Assembly: GCF_945957265.1 (NCBI RefSeq)
Contig: NZ_CAMFKO010000002.1
Span: 124,001-188,000, forward strand
Direction of reading: 5' to 3'
DNA: 64,000 bases
DNA from: an uncultured Dechloromonas sp.
GTDB lineage: Bacteria; Pseudomonadota; Gammaproteobacteria; Burkholderiales; Rhodocyclaceae
Shown in pieces: positions 51,637 through 62,654 of the stretch. Within the stretch, counting starts at the first letter, position 1; every line of letters begins with the position of its first letter. Position numbers and translations under genes: made by a program. The notes under the pieces were generated by a model, which saw only the letters and a list, made by a program, of their open reading frames with translations, searched no databases and was not told the origin of the DNA.

Positions 51637-52398
51637 ATGGACGACAACGACGCTCAGCTGCACCTCAAGAAACGCGCCCGCCGACGTCTGGTCGGGGCGA
51701 TTTTCTTCGTTTCGGTCGTGGCCATGGTCTTGCCCATGGTGATGGACCACGAGCCGCGCCAGGCCGTGCAGGACGTGGAAATCCGCATTCCGGGGCAGGA
51801 CGAGAAGCCCTTCGCGCCCAAGTTCGCGGTTGCGCCGGTCGAAAAGGCGCCGGAAAAAGCACCTGAAAAACCGGTTGTCATGCCGTCGGACAAGGCGACG
51901 CCTGCCGTGCCGCCCGTGCCCGAGGCGAAGGCGCCCGTCGACCAGGCGGCCAAGCCGACAGCCCGTGTGCTGGAGGTCGTGAAGGAAGCCAAGGCGCCGG
52001 AGAAGCCGGCCGAAAAACCGGCCCCGAAACCGGAGAAGGCGTCCGAGAAACCGGCTGCCAAGCCGACCGAAAAACCGGCCGACAAGCCCAAGGCCGACGA
52101 CGCCAAGCGCGCCGCCGCCATCCTGGCCGGCCAGTCGGCTGCCGACGGCAAGCCGGCGGCCAAGGGCGGAGAATTTCTGGTGCTGATTGGCGCATTTTCC
52201 AACGAAGGCAATGTCAAAAACCTGAAGGACAAGTTGTCGGAGCAGGGCATCAAGACTTTCAGCGAGCCGCTGGACACGCCGCAGGGCCGGAAAACCCGCG
52301 TGCGTGCCGGTCCCTTCCCGAATCGCGAAGCGGCCGAGAAGGCGCTGGAGAAGATGCATCGCATCGGCGTTTCCGGAGTCGTGTCGGCCAGGCCATGA
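51637..52398 (+). CDS. dedD: DedD-like SPOR domain protein
   Basis: A 253-residue divisome-associated protein. A basic cytoplasmic start (KKRARRRLVG) leads to one transmembrane helix (AIFFVSVVAMVLPMVM), a long periplasmic Pro/Lys/Glu/Ala linker with repeats such as EKPAEKPAPKPEKASEKPA, and a C-terminal SPOR domain (about 175-250, FLVLIGAFSNEGNVKNL) that binds denuded septal glycan. Starts two bases after folC; cvpA overlaps its stop. Confidence 0.92.
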   Translation: MDDNDAQLHLKKRARRRLVGAIFFVSVVAMVLPMVMDHEPRQAVQDVEIRIPGQDEKPFAPKFAVAPVEKAPEKAPEKPVVMPSDKATPAVPPVPEAKAPVDQAAKPTARVLEVVKEAKAPEKPAEKPAPKPEKASEKPAAKPTEKPADKPKADDAKRAAAILAGQSAADGKPAAKGGEFLVLIGAFSNEGNVKNLKDKLSEQGIKTFSEPLDTPQGRKTRVRAGPFPNREAAEKALEKMHRIGVSGVVSARP

Positions 52399-52886
52399 CC
52401 GGATTCGACTACGTTGCCCTCGGCATCGTCGGCGTCTCCTTGGTCTTCGGTCTGTGGCGGGGCGTGGTCGGCGAGATCATTGCGCTGGTCGCCTGGGGCC
52501 TGGCGATCGTCGCGGCGGTGGAGTTCGGCGCGCTGGTTGGAACCTCCGTGTTCGCCGGCTTGTCTGACCCGGCGCTGCGCACGCTGGCCGGGTGCGTGGT
52601 GATTTTTGTTGGGGTGCTGGTGGTCATGTCGCTGTTCAGGATGCTGGTTGGCAGCATGGTCAAGGCCCTGGGGCTGTCCGTTTCGGACCGCATCCTGGGC
52701 ATGCTCTTCGGTCTGGCGCGCGGCGTGCTGGTGTGCATGGTGCTGGTCGGTCTCGGCGGCATGACATCGGCGCCGACCCAGCCCTGGTGGCGGCAGGCAA
52801 CCCTGTCGGCGCCTCTGGAAACAGCTGTCTTGGCAACCAGGTCCTGGTTGCCGGACGATTTGGCAAAACGAATTCGATTTAGCTAG
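52395..52886 (+). CDS. cvpA: CvpA family membrane protein
   Basis: A 163-residue inner-membrane protein with four helices. FDYVALGIVGVSLVFGLWRGVVGEI and DRILGMLFGLARGVLVCMV are typical of CvpA, named for colicin V production and required for envelope or bile resistance in some species. Overlaps dedD by 4 bases; purF follows after 12. Confidence 0.93.
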   Translation: MTGFDYVALGIVGVSLVFGLWRGVVGEIIALVAWGLAIVAAVEFGALVGTSVFAGLSDPALRTLAGCVVIFVGVLVVMSLFRMLVGSMVKALGLSVSDRILGMLFGLARGVLVCMVLVGLGGMTSAPTQPWWRQATLSAPLETAVLATRSWLPDDLAKRIRFS

Positions 52887-52898
52887 GCAGGAAAAAAT

Positions 52899-54440
52899 AT
52901 GTGCGGGATTCTCGGTGTAATGGCGACAACGCCGGTCAACCAGTTGCTTTACGACGGCCTGATGGTGCTCCAGCACCGCGGCCAGGACGCCGCCGGCATT
53001 GCCACGGCGGAAGGCAATACCTTCCACCTGCACAAGGGGCCGGGGCTGGTGCGCGACGTTTTCCGCACCCGCAACATGCGCGCCCTGCCGGGTAACTGGG
53101 GCATCGGCCACGTCCGCTACCCGACCGCCGGCTCGGCCTACAACTTTGCCGAGGCGCAGCCCTTCTACGTCAATTCGCCGTTCGGCATCGTGCTCGGTCA
53201 CAACGGCAACCTGACCAACGCCGAGCAGCTCAAGGAGGAGATGTTCCGGATGGATCGCCGGCACATCAACACCAATTCCGATTCGGAAGTCCTGCTCAAC
53301 GTGCTGGCGCACGAGCTGCAGTCGGCAGCGCACGGCTACGAACTGGACGTCGACAGCATCTTCCAGGCGGTGGCCGGCGTGCATCGTCGCTGCCGCGGCG
53401 CCTACGCCGTGGTCGTGCTGATCGCCGGCTACGGGCTGCTCGCCTTCCGCGACCCGCACGGCATCCGCCCGCTGGTCTACGGCCAGAACGAAACGCCGGA
53501 AGGCATGGAGTATCTGGTGTCCTCCGAGTCGGTCGCCCTCGATACCCTGGGCTTCCAGATGGTTCGCGACATCGAGCCGGGCGAGGCCATCTTCATCGAC
53601 CTCAACCACCAGCTGCATGCCCGCCAGTGCGCGCAACAGCCGATGTACGCCCCGTGCATCTTCGAATACGTCTATCTGGCCCGTCCGGATACCGTGATCG
53701 ACGGCGTTTCCGTCTACGAAGCCCGCCTGGCCATGGGCGAGCTGCTGGCCGAGAAGGTCAGGAAGCAGATTCCGGTCGAGGAAATCGACGTCGTCATCCC
53801 GATTCCCGATTCCAGCCGGCCGTCCGCCATGCAGCTGGCGCAGGCGCTGGGCATCCCGTTCCGCGAGGGCTTCGTCAAGAACCGCTACGTCGGCCGCACC
53901 TTCATCATGCCGGGCCAGGCCATGCGCAAGAAGTCGGTGCGCCAGAAGCTGAATACCGTTGGCCAGGAGTTCAAGGGCAAGCGCGTGCTGCTGGTCGATG
54001 ACTCCATCGTGCGCGGCACGACCAGCCACGAGATCGTCGAGATGGCGCGGGCCGCCGGCGCGGTCAAGGTCTATTTCGCTTCCGCCGCGCCCCCGGTGCG
54101 CTTCCCGAACGTGTACGGCATCGACATGCCGACCCGTGCCGAACTGATCGCCACCGGCCGTACCGACGAGCAGATCGCCGCCGAGATCGGCGCCGACGCG
54201 CTGGTCTACCAGGACATCGAGGCGCTGAAGCAGTCGATCACCACCCTGCGTTCCGACCTGACGGTGTTCGACGCGTCGTGCTTCGACGGTTGCTACATCA
54301 CCGGCGACATCGACAGCTATTACCTCGATGCCGTCGAGGGCAAGCGCGGCGGCAAGCCGGCGAAGAGCAGCGACGACGACGGCGACAGCCGTTCGTCCGA
54401 GCAGATGGTGCTCGGCCTGGCCAACGGCGGGCAGGAATAA
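52899..54440 (+). CDS. purF: Amidophosphoribosyltransferase
   Basis: A 513-residue first enzyme of purine synthesis. The N-terminal nucleophile is Cys2 in MCGILGV without a propeptide; LQHRGQDAAGI lies in the glutaminase half and LLVDDSIVRGTT is the PRPP loop. A Ser/Lys/Gly-rich tail ends the protein. metZ shares its last base (TAATG). Confidence 0.97.
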   Translation: MCGILGVMATTPVNQLLYDGLMVLQHRGQDAAGIATAEGNTFHLHKGPGLVRDVFRTRNMRALPGNWGIGHVRYPTAGSAYNFAEAQPFYVNSPFGIVLGHNGNLTNAEQLKEEMFRMDRRHINTNSDSEVLLNVLAHELQSAAHGYELDVDSIFQAVAGVHRRCRGAYAVVVLIAGYGLLAFRDPHGIRPLVYGQNETPEGMEYLVSSESVALDTLGFQMVRDIEPGEAIFIDLNHQLHARQCAQQPMYAPCIFEYVYLARPDTVIDGVSVYEARLAMGELLAEKVRKQIPVEEIDVVIPIPDSSRPSAMQLAQALGIPFREGFVKNRYVGRTFIMPGQAMRKKSVRQKLNTVGQEFKGKRVLLVDDSIVRGTTSHEIVEMARAAGAVKVYFASAAPPVRFPNVYGIDMPTRAELIATGRTDEQIAAEIGADALVYQDIEALKQSITTLRSDLTVFDASCFDGCYITGDIDSYYLDAVEGKRGGKPAKSSDDDGDSRSSEQMVLGLANGGQE

Positions 54441-55630
54441 TGGCCAAGTTCGACGCCGCGTCGGGATACCGCCCGGAAACCCTGTCCGTGCGCGCCGGCC
54501 AGGAGCGCAGCCAGTTCGGCGAGCATGCCGAGGCGCTGTACCTGACCTCCAGCTTCGTCTTCGAGAGCGCGGCGCAGGCCGCCAGGCGCTTCTCCGGCGA
54601 GGAGGAGGGCAACGTCTACGCCCGCTTCTCCAACCCGACCGTGAGCATGTTCGAGGAGCGCCTCGCCGCCCTCGAAGGCGCCGAGGACTGCGTGGCCACG
54701 GCCAGCGGCATGGCGGCGATCATGGCCGCGGTGCTGGCGCACCTCAAGCAGGGCGATCACATCGTCGCCTCGAACAGCCTGTTCGGCGCCACCGTGCAGC
54801 TGTTCAACAACATCCTGTCGCGCACCGGCATCACCACCACCTTCGTGTCGCACACCGATCCGGCGGCCTGGGAAGCGGCGATCCGCCCGGAAACCAGGCT
54901 CTTCTTCCTGGAAACGCCGTCCAACCCGCTGACCGAGATCGCCGACATCCGCACGCTGGCCGCCATCGCCCACGCCAAGGGCATCCTGGTCGCCGTCGAC
55001 AACTGCTTCTGCACGCCCATCCTGCAAAAGCCGCTGGAAATGGGCGCCGACCTGGTGATCCACTCGGCGACCAAGTACATCGACGGCCAGGGCCGCGTGC
55101 TGGGCGGTGCCGTGTGCGGCCCGAAGAAGCTGACCGATGAAGTCTTCAAGTACCTGCGCACCGCCGGTCCGACGTTGTCGGCCTTCAACGCCTGGGTGCT
55201 GCTCAAGGGGCTGGAAACCCTGAAGCTGCGCGTCGAGGCGCAGGCCGCCAACGCCGCCCGGCTGGCCGCCTGGCTGGAGGCGCACCCGAAAGTGGCGCGC
55301 GTTTTCTATCCCGGCCTGCCGTCGCATCCGCAACACGAACTGGCCAAGGCGCAGCAGAAGAACGGCGGCGGCATCGTCTCCTTCGAGGTCAAGGGCGGCC
55401 GCGAGCAGGCATGGACCGTCGTCGATCATTGCCAACTGCTGTCCATCACCGCCAATCTCGGCGACACCAAGACCACCATCACCCATCCCGCCTCCACCAC
55501 GCACGGCCGCATCACCCCGGAAGCCCGGGCCGCCGCCGGCATCAACGAAGGCCTGCTGCGCATCGCGGTCGGCCTCGAAGCGGTGGAAGACCTGCAGGCC
55601 GACCTCGAGCGCGGCTTCTCACTGATCTGA
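54440..55630 (+). CDS. metZ: O-succinylhomoserine sulfhydrylase
   Basis: A 396-residue PLP enzyme making homocysteine from O-succinylhomoserine and sulfide. The PLP lysine is K212 in HSATKYIDG, with SGMAAIMAA and [13 protein letters not shown] as family marks. The C-terminal [18 protein letters not shown] is typical of MetZ. The purF-metZ linkage is also that of pseudomonads and other betaproteobacteria. Confidence 0.94.
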   Translation: MAKFDAASGYRPETLSVRAGQERSQFGEHAEALYLTSSFVFESAAQAARRFSGEEEGNVYARFSNPTVSMFEERLAALEGAEDCVATASGMAAIMAAVLAHLKQGDHIVASNSLFGATVQLFNNILSRTGITTTFVSHTDPAAWEAAIRPETRLFFLETPSNPLTEIADIRTLAAIAHAKGILVAVDNCFCTPILQKPLEMGADLVIHSATKYIDGQGRVLGGAVCGPKKLTDEVFKYLRTAGPTLSAFNAWVLLKGLETLKLRVEAQAANAARLAAWLEAHPKVARVFYPGLPSHPQHELAKAQQKNGGGIVSFEVKGGREQAWTVVDHCQLLSITANLGDTKTTITHPASTTHGRITPEARAAAGINEGLLRIAVGLEAVEDLQADLERGFSLI

Positions 55631-55640
55631 TTCTTGCGTG

Positions 55641-55662
55641 GCGCCCGGCTCCGGCCGGGCGC
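55641..55662 (+). terminator. Hairpin terminator after metZ
   Basis: 9-bp stem GCGCCCGGC/GCCGGGCGC with loop TCCG, then TTCGCTTT. Ends the trp-acc-fol-pur-met gene chain before rhlE. Confidence 0.7.
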
Positions 55663-55682
55663 TTCGCTTTGGAGTACTCCCC

Positions 55683-56972
<1,290 letters not shown>

Positions 56973-56987
56973 TTTGCAATTGTTTAC

Positions 56988-57008
56988 CCCGCCGCTTTGA
57001 ATGGCGGG
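56988..57008 (+). terminator. Weak hairpin after rhlE
   Basis: CCCGCC (56,988-56,993) pairs with GGCGGG (57,003-57,008); no T-run follows (CTTGTCG). Between it and mshE lie about 90 bases of AT-rich DNA, the likely mshE promoter region. Confidence 0.45.
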
Positions 57009-57100
57009 CTTGTCGCAGCCTCCAAAAACGTCTACTGTGGAAACTATTTCATTAACTTCATATTGTTAGTGAGTTTTCTTAAGGCGTTTTGGAGGTTGGG

Positions 57101-58810
57101 ATGCCCCCCCCGCAAAAAATCCGGCTTGGCGACCTGCTGATCCAGCAGGGCCTGCTGACCGATGAACAACTGAAGATCGCGCTCGACGAGCAAAAGCGCA
57201 CCGGCCGCAAGCTCGGGCGCGTGTTCGTCGAGAGCGGCTATGTCACCGAGGCCGGCATCTCGCAGGCGCTGGCCCGGCAGTTGCAGATTCCCTTCGTCGA
57301 CCTCAAGAGCTTCACCCCCAAACCCGACCTGATCAAGCTGCTGCCCGAGGCGCCGGCGCGGCGTTTCCGCGCGCTCGTCCTGGCCCAGTTGGCGGACGGC
57401 CGCCTGCAGATCGGCATGTCCGATCCGACCGACCTCCAGGCCTACGACGAGATCACCCGCCTGGTGCGCCGCGAGATCGACCTTGCCGTGGTCACCGAGA
57501 GCGAACTGCTGGCCATGGTCGACCGCGTCTACCATCGCGGCGAGCAGATCACCGGCCTGGCCAAGGAACTGACGGCCGAACTGGGCGACGTGCCGATCGA
57601 ATTCGGCGACCTGCTCGGCCTCAACCCCGGCGCCGAGGATGCGCCGGTCGTCAAGCTGCTGCAGACGGTGTTCGAGGAAGCGATGCGCCTGCGCGCCTCC
57701 GACATCCACTTCGAGCCGCAGGAAAGGTCGCTGCGCATCCGTTTCCGCATCGACGGCGTGCTGCACATCCAGACCGAGGCCGACGCCAAGATTTCCTCGG
57801 CCGTGGCCCTACGCCTGAAGCTGATGTCCGGCCTCGACATTTCCGAGAAGCGCCTGCCGCAGGACGGCCGCTTCAACATCAAGGTGCGCGGCAACCCGGT
57901 CGACGTGCGTATCTCCACCTTGCCGACGCAATTCGGCGAGTCGGTGGTCATGCGTCTGCTCAACCAGAACACCGGCCTGCTCGAACTCGACAAGATCGGC
58001 ATGCCGCCGCGCGTGCTCGAGCGTTTCCGCCATGCGCTGAAACGGCCGAGCGGCATGGTCCTGGTCACCGGCCCGACCGGCTCCGGCAAGACGACGACGC
58101 TGTATGCCGCGCTGAACGAGCTGAACAGCCCGGAAAAGAAGGTCATCACCGTCGAAGACCCGGTCGAATACCGGCTCGGCGGCCTGAACCAGGTGCAGGT
58201 GCACGAGAAGATCGACCTGTCGTTCTCGCGCGTGCTGCGCACCGTGCTGCGCCAGGATCCGGACATCGTGCTGATCGGCGAAATGCGCGACCAGGAAACC
58301 GCCGAGATCGGCATGCGCGCCGCCATGACCGGCCACCTGGTGCTATCCACGCTGCACACCAACGATGCCATCTCGACGCCGATCCGCCTGCTCGACATGG
58401 GCGTGCCGCGCTACATGGTGGCGCTGTCGGTGCACATGGTGGTGGCGCAACGGCTGGTCCGCGTCATCTGCGGCAACTGTCGCGAACCCTACACGCCGAC
58501 GCCCAGCGAACACGAGTGGCTGCGCTTCGAGCTGGCCGACCAGGTCGACAGCCATGCCTACCACCACGGCCGGGGCTGTGCCCATTGCGCCAATACCGGC
58601 TACCAGGGGCGGACCGGGGTGTACGAGTTCCTCGAAATGAGCGACAGCGTGGTCGAGGCCATCAACCACGAAGACCCGGGCGAATTCATGCGCGTCGCAC
58701 GCCAGCAGATGGCGGGCGAAACCCTGCGCCGGGACGCGGTGCGCCTCGCCCTGGCCGGCCGGACCAGCATCGCCGAAGCCATGCGCATCAGCAACCAGTT
58801 CGAGGAATAA
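57101..58810 (+). CDS. mshE: MSHA biogenesis / type IV pilus assembly ATPase
   Basis: A 569-residue hexameric motor of the GspE/PilB family. The N-terminal MshEN domain (about 6-110: GDLLIQQGLLTDEQL and ALARQLQIPFVDL) binds c-di-GMP in MshE. Walker A is GPTGSGKTTTL near 324-334, the Asp box and Walker B (DPDIVLIGEMRDQET) follow, and a tetracysteine zinc motif (CGNC ... CAHC) lies near the end. GGAGG sits before ATG 57,101; TTG 57,089 is less likely. mshG follows after 6 bases. Confidence 0.93.
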   Translation: MPPPQKIRLGDLLIQQGLLTDEQLKIALDEQKRTGRKLGRVFVESGYVTEAGISQALARQLQIPFVDLKSFTPKPDLIKLLPEAPARRFRALVLAQLADGRLQIGMSDPTDLQAYDEITRLVRREIDLAVVTESELLAMVDRVYHRGEQITGLAKELTAELGDVPIEFGDLLGLNPGAEDAPVVKLLQTVFEEAMRLRASDIHFEPQERSLRIRFRIDGVLHIQTEADAKISSAVALRLKLMSGLDISEKRLPQDGRFNIKVRGNPVDVRISTLPTQFGESVVMRLLNQNTGLLELDKIGMPPRVLERFRHALKRPSGMVLVTGPTGSGKTTTLYAALNELNSPEKKVITVEDPVEYRLGGLNQVQVHEKIDLSFSRVLRTVLRQDPDIVLIGEMRDQETAEIGMRAAMTGHLVLSTLHTNDAISTPIRLLDMGVPRYMVALSVHMVVAQRLVRVICGNCREPYTPTPSEHEWLRFELADQVDSHAYHHGRGCAHCANTGYQGRTGVYEFLEMSDSVVEAINHEDPGEFMRVARQQMAGETLRRDAVRLALAGRTSIAEAMRISNQFEE

Positions 58811-58816
58811 GGGGCA

Positions 58817-60040
58817 GTGGCCAACTTTGCCTACAAGGGGCGGGATGCCGGCGGCAAGCTGATCGAAGGCGTGCTCGAAGCGGCTTCGTCCGGCGGTGTC
58901 GCCGACCTGCTCCTCGGGCGCGGGATCACGCCGGTTTCCATCAGCGAGGCAAAATCCCAAAAGGCGGCGATTGCGGTCGATTGGTCGCTCTTCAAACCGA
59001 AGGTCGAGCACGTCGACATCCTGCTTTTTTCGCGGCAACTCCACACCTTGCTCAAATCCGGCGTGCCGATCATGCGCGCCCTCAGCGGCTTGCAGGAGTC
59101 GGCCACCAATCCGTCGATGAAGGAAGTCATTCGCGACGTGCGCGAAAGCCTCGAGGCGGGGCGCGAGCTGTCGGTGTCGCTGGCCCGCCATCCCAAGGTA
59201 TTCAATCCTTTCTACATTTCGATGGTGCGCGTCGGCGAGGCCACCGGCCTGCTTGACGAAATCTTCCTGCGCCTGTTCGAGCACATGGAATTCGAGCGCT
59301 TCATGCGCGAGCAGGTGAAATCGGCGCTGCGCTACCCGATGTTCGTCGTGCTGGCCATGGCGGTTGCCATCGTGGTCGTTAACCTCTTCGTCATACCGGC
59401 CTTCGCCAAGGTGTTCGAGGGTTTCGGTGCAGAGCTTCCGTTCATGACGCGGCTCCTGCTCGGCTTCTCCAATTTCATGGTGGCCTGGTGGCCGGTGCTG
59501 CTCGGCGGCCTGGTCGCCGCCATCGTCGCTTTCCGCTCCTGGGTCGCTACGCCAGCCGGGCGGATGCAGTGGGAAGCGATCGCCCTGCGTTTCCCGATTG
59601 CCGGCAAGATAGTGCGCAAGGCGGCGATGGCCCGTTTCGCGCGCAGCTTCGCCCTCGGCATGCGCAGCGGGGTGCCGGTCATGCAGGCGCTGACCAATTC
59701 ATCGCAGACCGTTGACAACAGCTATATCGCCGCCAAGATCGAAGGCATGCGCGACACCGTCGAGCGTGGCGAGAGCGTCTTGCGCGCGGCCATCGCTTCC
59801 GGATTCTTCACGCCGGTCGTGTTGCAGATGGTCGCTGTCGGCGAGGAATCGGGCGCCCTCGACGACATGCTCGAAGAAGTCGGCCAGATGTACCAGCGCG
59901 AAGTCGAATACGAACTCAAGACCCTCGGCCAGCAGATCGAACCGATCCTGATCGTGTCGCTCGGCGTGCTGGTCATGATCCTGGCGCTGGGGATCTTCCT
60001 GCCGATGTGGGACCTCGGCAAAGTGGCCATCAAGCGATGA
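58817..60040 (+). CDS. mshG: MSHA biogenesis inner-membrane platform protein
   Basis: A 407-residue GspF/PilC-family platform protein with two T2SSF domains and three main membrane helices (near 170-195, 220-240, 370-395). The N-terminal FAYKGRDAGGKLIEGVLEA and DILLFSRQLHTLLKSGVPIM are diagnostic. Starts on GTG 58,817 with GGGGCA ahead. It pairs with MshE to assemble pilin. Confidence 0.93.
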   Translation: MANFAYKGRDAGGKLIEGVLEAASSGGVADLLLGRGITPVSISEAKSQKAAIAVDWSLFKPKVEHVDILLFSRQLHTLLKSGVPIMRALSGLQESATNPSMKEVIRDVRESLEAGRELSVSLARHPKVFNPFYISMVRVGEATGLLDEIFLRLFEHMEFERFMREQVKSALRYPMFVVLAMAVAIVVVNLFVIPAFAKVFEGFGAELPFMTRLLLGFSNFMVAWWPVLLGGLVAAIVAFRSWVATPAGRMQWEAIALRFPIAGKIVRKAAMARFARSFALGMRSGVPVMQALTNSSQTVDNSYIAAKIEGMRDTVERGESVLRAAIASGFFTPVVLQMVAVGEESGALDDMLEEVGQMYQREVEYELKTLGQQIEPILIVSLGVLVMILALGIFLPMWDLGKVAIKR

Positions 60041-60046
60041 GCGGCG

Positions 60047-60466
60047 ATGCGACGCTATTACGAATTCGCCATCGCCATTGCCCTGATCGGCGTGGTGTCG
60101 CTGTTCCTGCTCGCATCGCTGGACTCGGTTCGCAGCGACATGGAGGAGGCCCTGGTGCAGTCCGAGGCGGCGAGCATGCGCCTGGAACTCGCCGAGGCCG
60201 TGGTGCATCGCGTGGCATCCAGTGGCGGCTTGCCGCAAAGCGACAACCCGGTGGATTGGGTGGCGAGCAAGCCGGCCAATTACCGCGGCGCGCTGGATGC
60301 GCCGCCGGAGGAGCGCTCGGTCTGGTATTTCGACCGCCACGCCGGCGAGCTGGTTTATCGCTTTCACGACGGTCATGGCGCCCGCTTTCGTCTGGGACGG
60401 GGTGACGGCAGTGACGGACGGCTTGTTATTTCCGGTATTTCCTTGCAGCGCCTGGATAAACGGTAG
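60047..60466 (+). CDS. MshF-like small membrane-anchored protein
   Basis: A 139-residue protein. One N-terminal transmembrane helix (YEFAIAIALIGVVSLFLLASL), a short helical stretch (MEEALVQSEAASMRLELAEAV) and a C-terminal globular part (about 90-139: WYFDRHAGELVYRFHDG). It has no prepilin cleavage motif. In Vibrio msh loci, mshF is a small protein with this build between mshG/mshB and mshA, so this is the probable counterpart. Sequence identity was not checked. Confidence 0.6.
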   Translation: MRRYYEFAIAIALIGVVSLFLLASLDSVRSDMEEALVQSEAASMRLELAEAVVHRVASSGGLPQSDNPVDWVASKPANYRGALDAPPEERSVWYFDRHAGELVYRFHDGHGARFRLGRGDGSDGRLVISGISLQRLDKR

Positions 60467-60493
60467 GAATAAATGTTGAGGAGGAAGGCTGAT

Positions 60494-61099
60494 ATGGCTA
60501 AAGTAATAAAATTCCCGGTCGATATTGGATGCATGGACATCAAACCAATACGGCGGTCGGCGTCGCAGCGTGGTTTTACCCTGATCGAACTGATCGTGGT
60601 CATCATCATTCTCGGCCTGCTGGCGTCGATAGCCCTGCCGCGCTTCGTCAATCTGCAGCGCGACGCACGCATTGCCAAGCTGCAGGCCGCTCGCGGCAGC
60701 GTCGGTGCGGCATCCGCGCTGGCGCATGCCACGGTACTGGCGCGCAGCGGAGTGGTCGATGTTACGGCATGCACCGGCGGCGCCACGGCCTCGAACGCGA
60801 CGGGCGCCACCGGCACCTTGTGCACCGAAAACGGCCTGGTCAACCTGGTCTTCGGCTACCCCGAGGCAACCGCCATCGGTACGCCCGGAATCCTCTCGAT
60901 GGCCGGCCTGACCGGGGTGTTCAATCCCTCCGCCGCCAACCTGCAGGATGAAGGCTATACCTACACCGTCGCCGGGGGCGTAGCCACTTTCAGCATTAGC
61001 GGCGCCACCACCCCGGCTACTTGCACCTTTACCTATACCCAACCCACTGCGGCCAACCAGGCAGCCCTGATCGGTCCAGTGACCACCACCGGATGCTGA
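60494..61099 (+). CDS. MSHA-type prepilin (MshB-like)
   Basis: A 201-residue type IV prepilin. The cleavage site is ASQRG-FTLIELIVVIIILG, with the +5 glutamate. ATG 60,494 has a strong GAGGAAGG site and gives a 27-residue leader; ATG 60,533 gives a 14-residue leader, nearer the norm but with no ribosome site. The C-terminal part holds paired cysteines, the last at the very end (TTTGC), as in MshA/MshB. It is a second pilin beside mshA. Confidence 0.8.
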   Translation: MAKVIKFPVDIGCMDIKPIRRSASQRGFTLIELIVVIIILGLLASIALPRFVNLQRDARIAKLQAARGSVGAASALAHATVLARSGVVDVTACTGGATASNATGATGTLCTENGLVNLVFGYPEATAIGTPGILSMAGLTGVFNPSAANLQDEGYTYTVAGGVATFSISGATTPATCTFTYTQPTAANQAALIGPVTTTGC

Positions 61100-61124
61100 T
61101 TTTTAATATTTTTAGGAGCACACC

Positions 61125-61577
61125 ATGAAAGCAATGCAAAAAGGTTTCACCCTGATCGAGCTGGTTGTTGTCATCGTCATCCTGGGCATTCTTGCGGCTA
61201 CCGCGCTGCCGAAGTTCGTCGATTTGTCGAGCGATGCACGCAAGTCGGTCATCAAGGGCGTATCCGGTTCGATGACTTCTGCCAACGCGATGATCTACGC
61301 CAAAGCCCAGGCGGCGGGTACTCTTGGGGCCGCAGGCTCTCCCGCCACGGTAACGATCAGCGGCGCAAGCGTATCTGTCGAATATGGCTTTGCCAACAGC
61401 GCGGCTGAACTGGCAAAGGTGATGGACCTGACCCCGCCGGGTGACTTCGACAGCGCAGCTGTTCCGGCCGAAATTCAAATGAAAAAGGCCCCGACGCCGG
61501 CTAGCTGTAAGGTTGCATACACCAAGGCTACTGCTTCAGCCGCACCGAGCTACGTGATTACCGACGGAGGTTGCTGA
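61125..61577 (+). CDS. mshA: MSHA major pilin
   Basis: A 150-residue prepilin with a short 7-residue leader (MKAMQKG-FTLIELVVVIVILG). After the helix come LSSDARKSVIKGVSGSM, typical of MshA, and a C-terminal disulfide pair (SCK, GGC). ATG 61,125 follows AGGAGCACACC. It is the probable main subunit of the surface fibre. Confidence 0.9.
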   Translation: MKAMQKGFTLIELVVVIVILGILAATALPKFVDLSSDARKSVIKGVSGSMTSANAMIYAKAQAAGTLGAAGSPATVTISGASVSVEYGFANSAAELAKVMDLTPPGDFDSAAVPAEIQMKKAPTPASCKVAYTKATASAAPSYVITDGGC

Positions 61578-61651
61578 CAGCCGGTTTGGTTGATGTGTGC
61601 GACAACCAAGGGCCTGGTCTTGCAGCCGGGCCTTTTATTTTGCTGCGGTCC

Positions 61652-62116
61652 ATGAATCGTATGTCAGCCGGCCGCGATGGCGGTTTCAGCCTGGTCGAAC
61701 TGATCGTCGTCATCGTCCTGCTTGGCATCGTTGCCGCCGTCGCGGTGCCGCGCTGGCGTGGTGGCAGCGGCTTCGAGGAGCGCGGCGTGCGCGATCAGGT
61801 CGTCGCGGCCCTGCGCTATGCCCAGAAGTCGGCAGTCGCGGCCCGGCGGACGGTGTGCGTCACTTTTTCCTCCTCGCCGTCGCGGGTTGATTTCAATATT
61901 TCCAGCGCTTACCCGTCGGCCAACTGTACTGGCGGTTCCGTGTTGGTCGGACCGGATGGCACGGCCCTGAGCGTGCTGGCACCGGGTTCGATCAGCTTCG
62001 CCAGTTCGACGGCCAGCCTGAGCTTCGATGCGGCGGGGCGGGCGAGCACCGCCGCCACTGTCACGGTGGCCGGCCTGGCGATTACCGTCGAAAACGAGAC
62101 CGGCTATGTTCATTGA
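61652..62116 (+). CDS. mshC: MSHA minor pseudopilin, MshC/GspH-like
   Basis: A 154-residue minor prepilin (GRDGG-FSLVELIVVIVLLG). The mature region has the GspH/FimT pattern VRDQVVAALRYAQKSAVAARR and V-C-V-x-F. Start at 61,652 or 61,661; no clear ribosome site chooses between them. mshD overlaps its end by 11 bases. The 74 bases before it hold a small GC hairpin (GGGCCT...AGCCGGGCC) that may end mshA transcripts. Confidence 0.8.
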   Translation: MNRMSAGRDGGFSLVELIVVIVLLGIVAAVAVPRWRGGSGFEERGVRDQVVAALRYAQKSAVAARRTVCVTFSSSPSRVDFNISSAYPSANCTGGSVLVGPDGTALSVLAPGSISFASSTASLSFDAAGRASTAATVTVAGLAITVENETGYVH

Positions 62117-62654
62117 GCGGTCGACCAGGCTGCAGCGCGGATTGTCGCTGATCGAAGTGCTCATCTTCATCGTTATCGTCGGTGTCGGGGTGGCCGGGCT
62201 GGTGTCGGTGATGAATCCCACGCTCCGCCACAGTGCCGACCCGATGCGCACCAAGCAGATGCTGGCGATTGCCGAGGCGCTGCTCAACGAAATCCTGCAT
62301 CAGCCCTTTACCTGGTGCGATCCGGACGATCCGGCGGTATCGACGGCGCAATCCTATGCCGGATGCGCAACGCCGCAGAATACGGGCACTTTCACGGCCG
62401 GTGAAAGCCGCCTGGGCGGGACCTTCGATAACGTGGACGACTACGGCGCCTATTCGATGGCCAACGTGACCGACGTGTCGGGAGGCAACGCAATGACCGG
62501 CTATACCGCGTCGGTTCTCATCGCGCGCGCCGGTACCACCCTGGGGCTGGCCGACAATACGGCGGCGCTCAGCGTGACGGTGACTGTCTCATTCGCTGGC
62601 GCCGACAATTTTTCCCTGACCGGTTACCGTTTCCGCTATGCGCCGCGCTACTGA
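62106..62654 (+). CDS. mshD: MSHA minor pseudopilin MshD
   Basis: A 182-residue prepilin-like protein with QRG-LSLIEVLIFIVIVGVG and a C-terminal part with a cysteine pair (WCDP, GCAT). ATG 62,106 lies inside the preceding mshC end, so the two are coupled. The tail overlaps mshO by 17 bases. Confidence 0.85.
   Translation: MFIERSTRLQRGLSLIEVLIFIVIVGVGVAGLVSVMNPTLRHSADPMRTKQMLAIAEALLNEILHQPFTWCDPDDPAVSTAQSYAGCATPQNTGTFTAGESRLGGTFDNVDDYGAYSMANVTDVSGGNAMTGYTASVLIARAGTTLGLADNTAALSVTVTVSFAGADNFSLTGYRFRYAPRY

Noticed and set aside
51654..54029. 791-codon minus-strand frame opposite dedD, cvpA and purF
   Set aside because: It spans three well-supported genes and reflects GC-skewed codon positions only.
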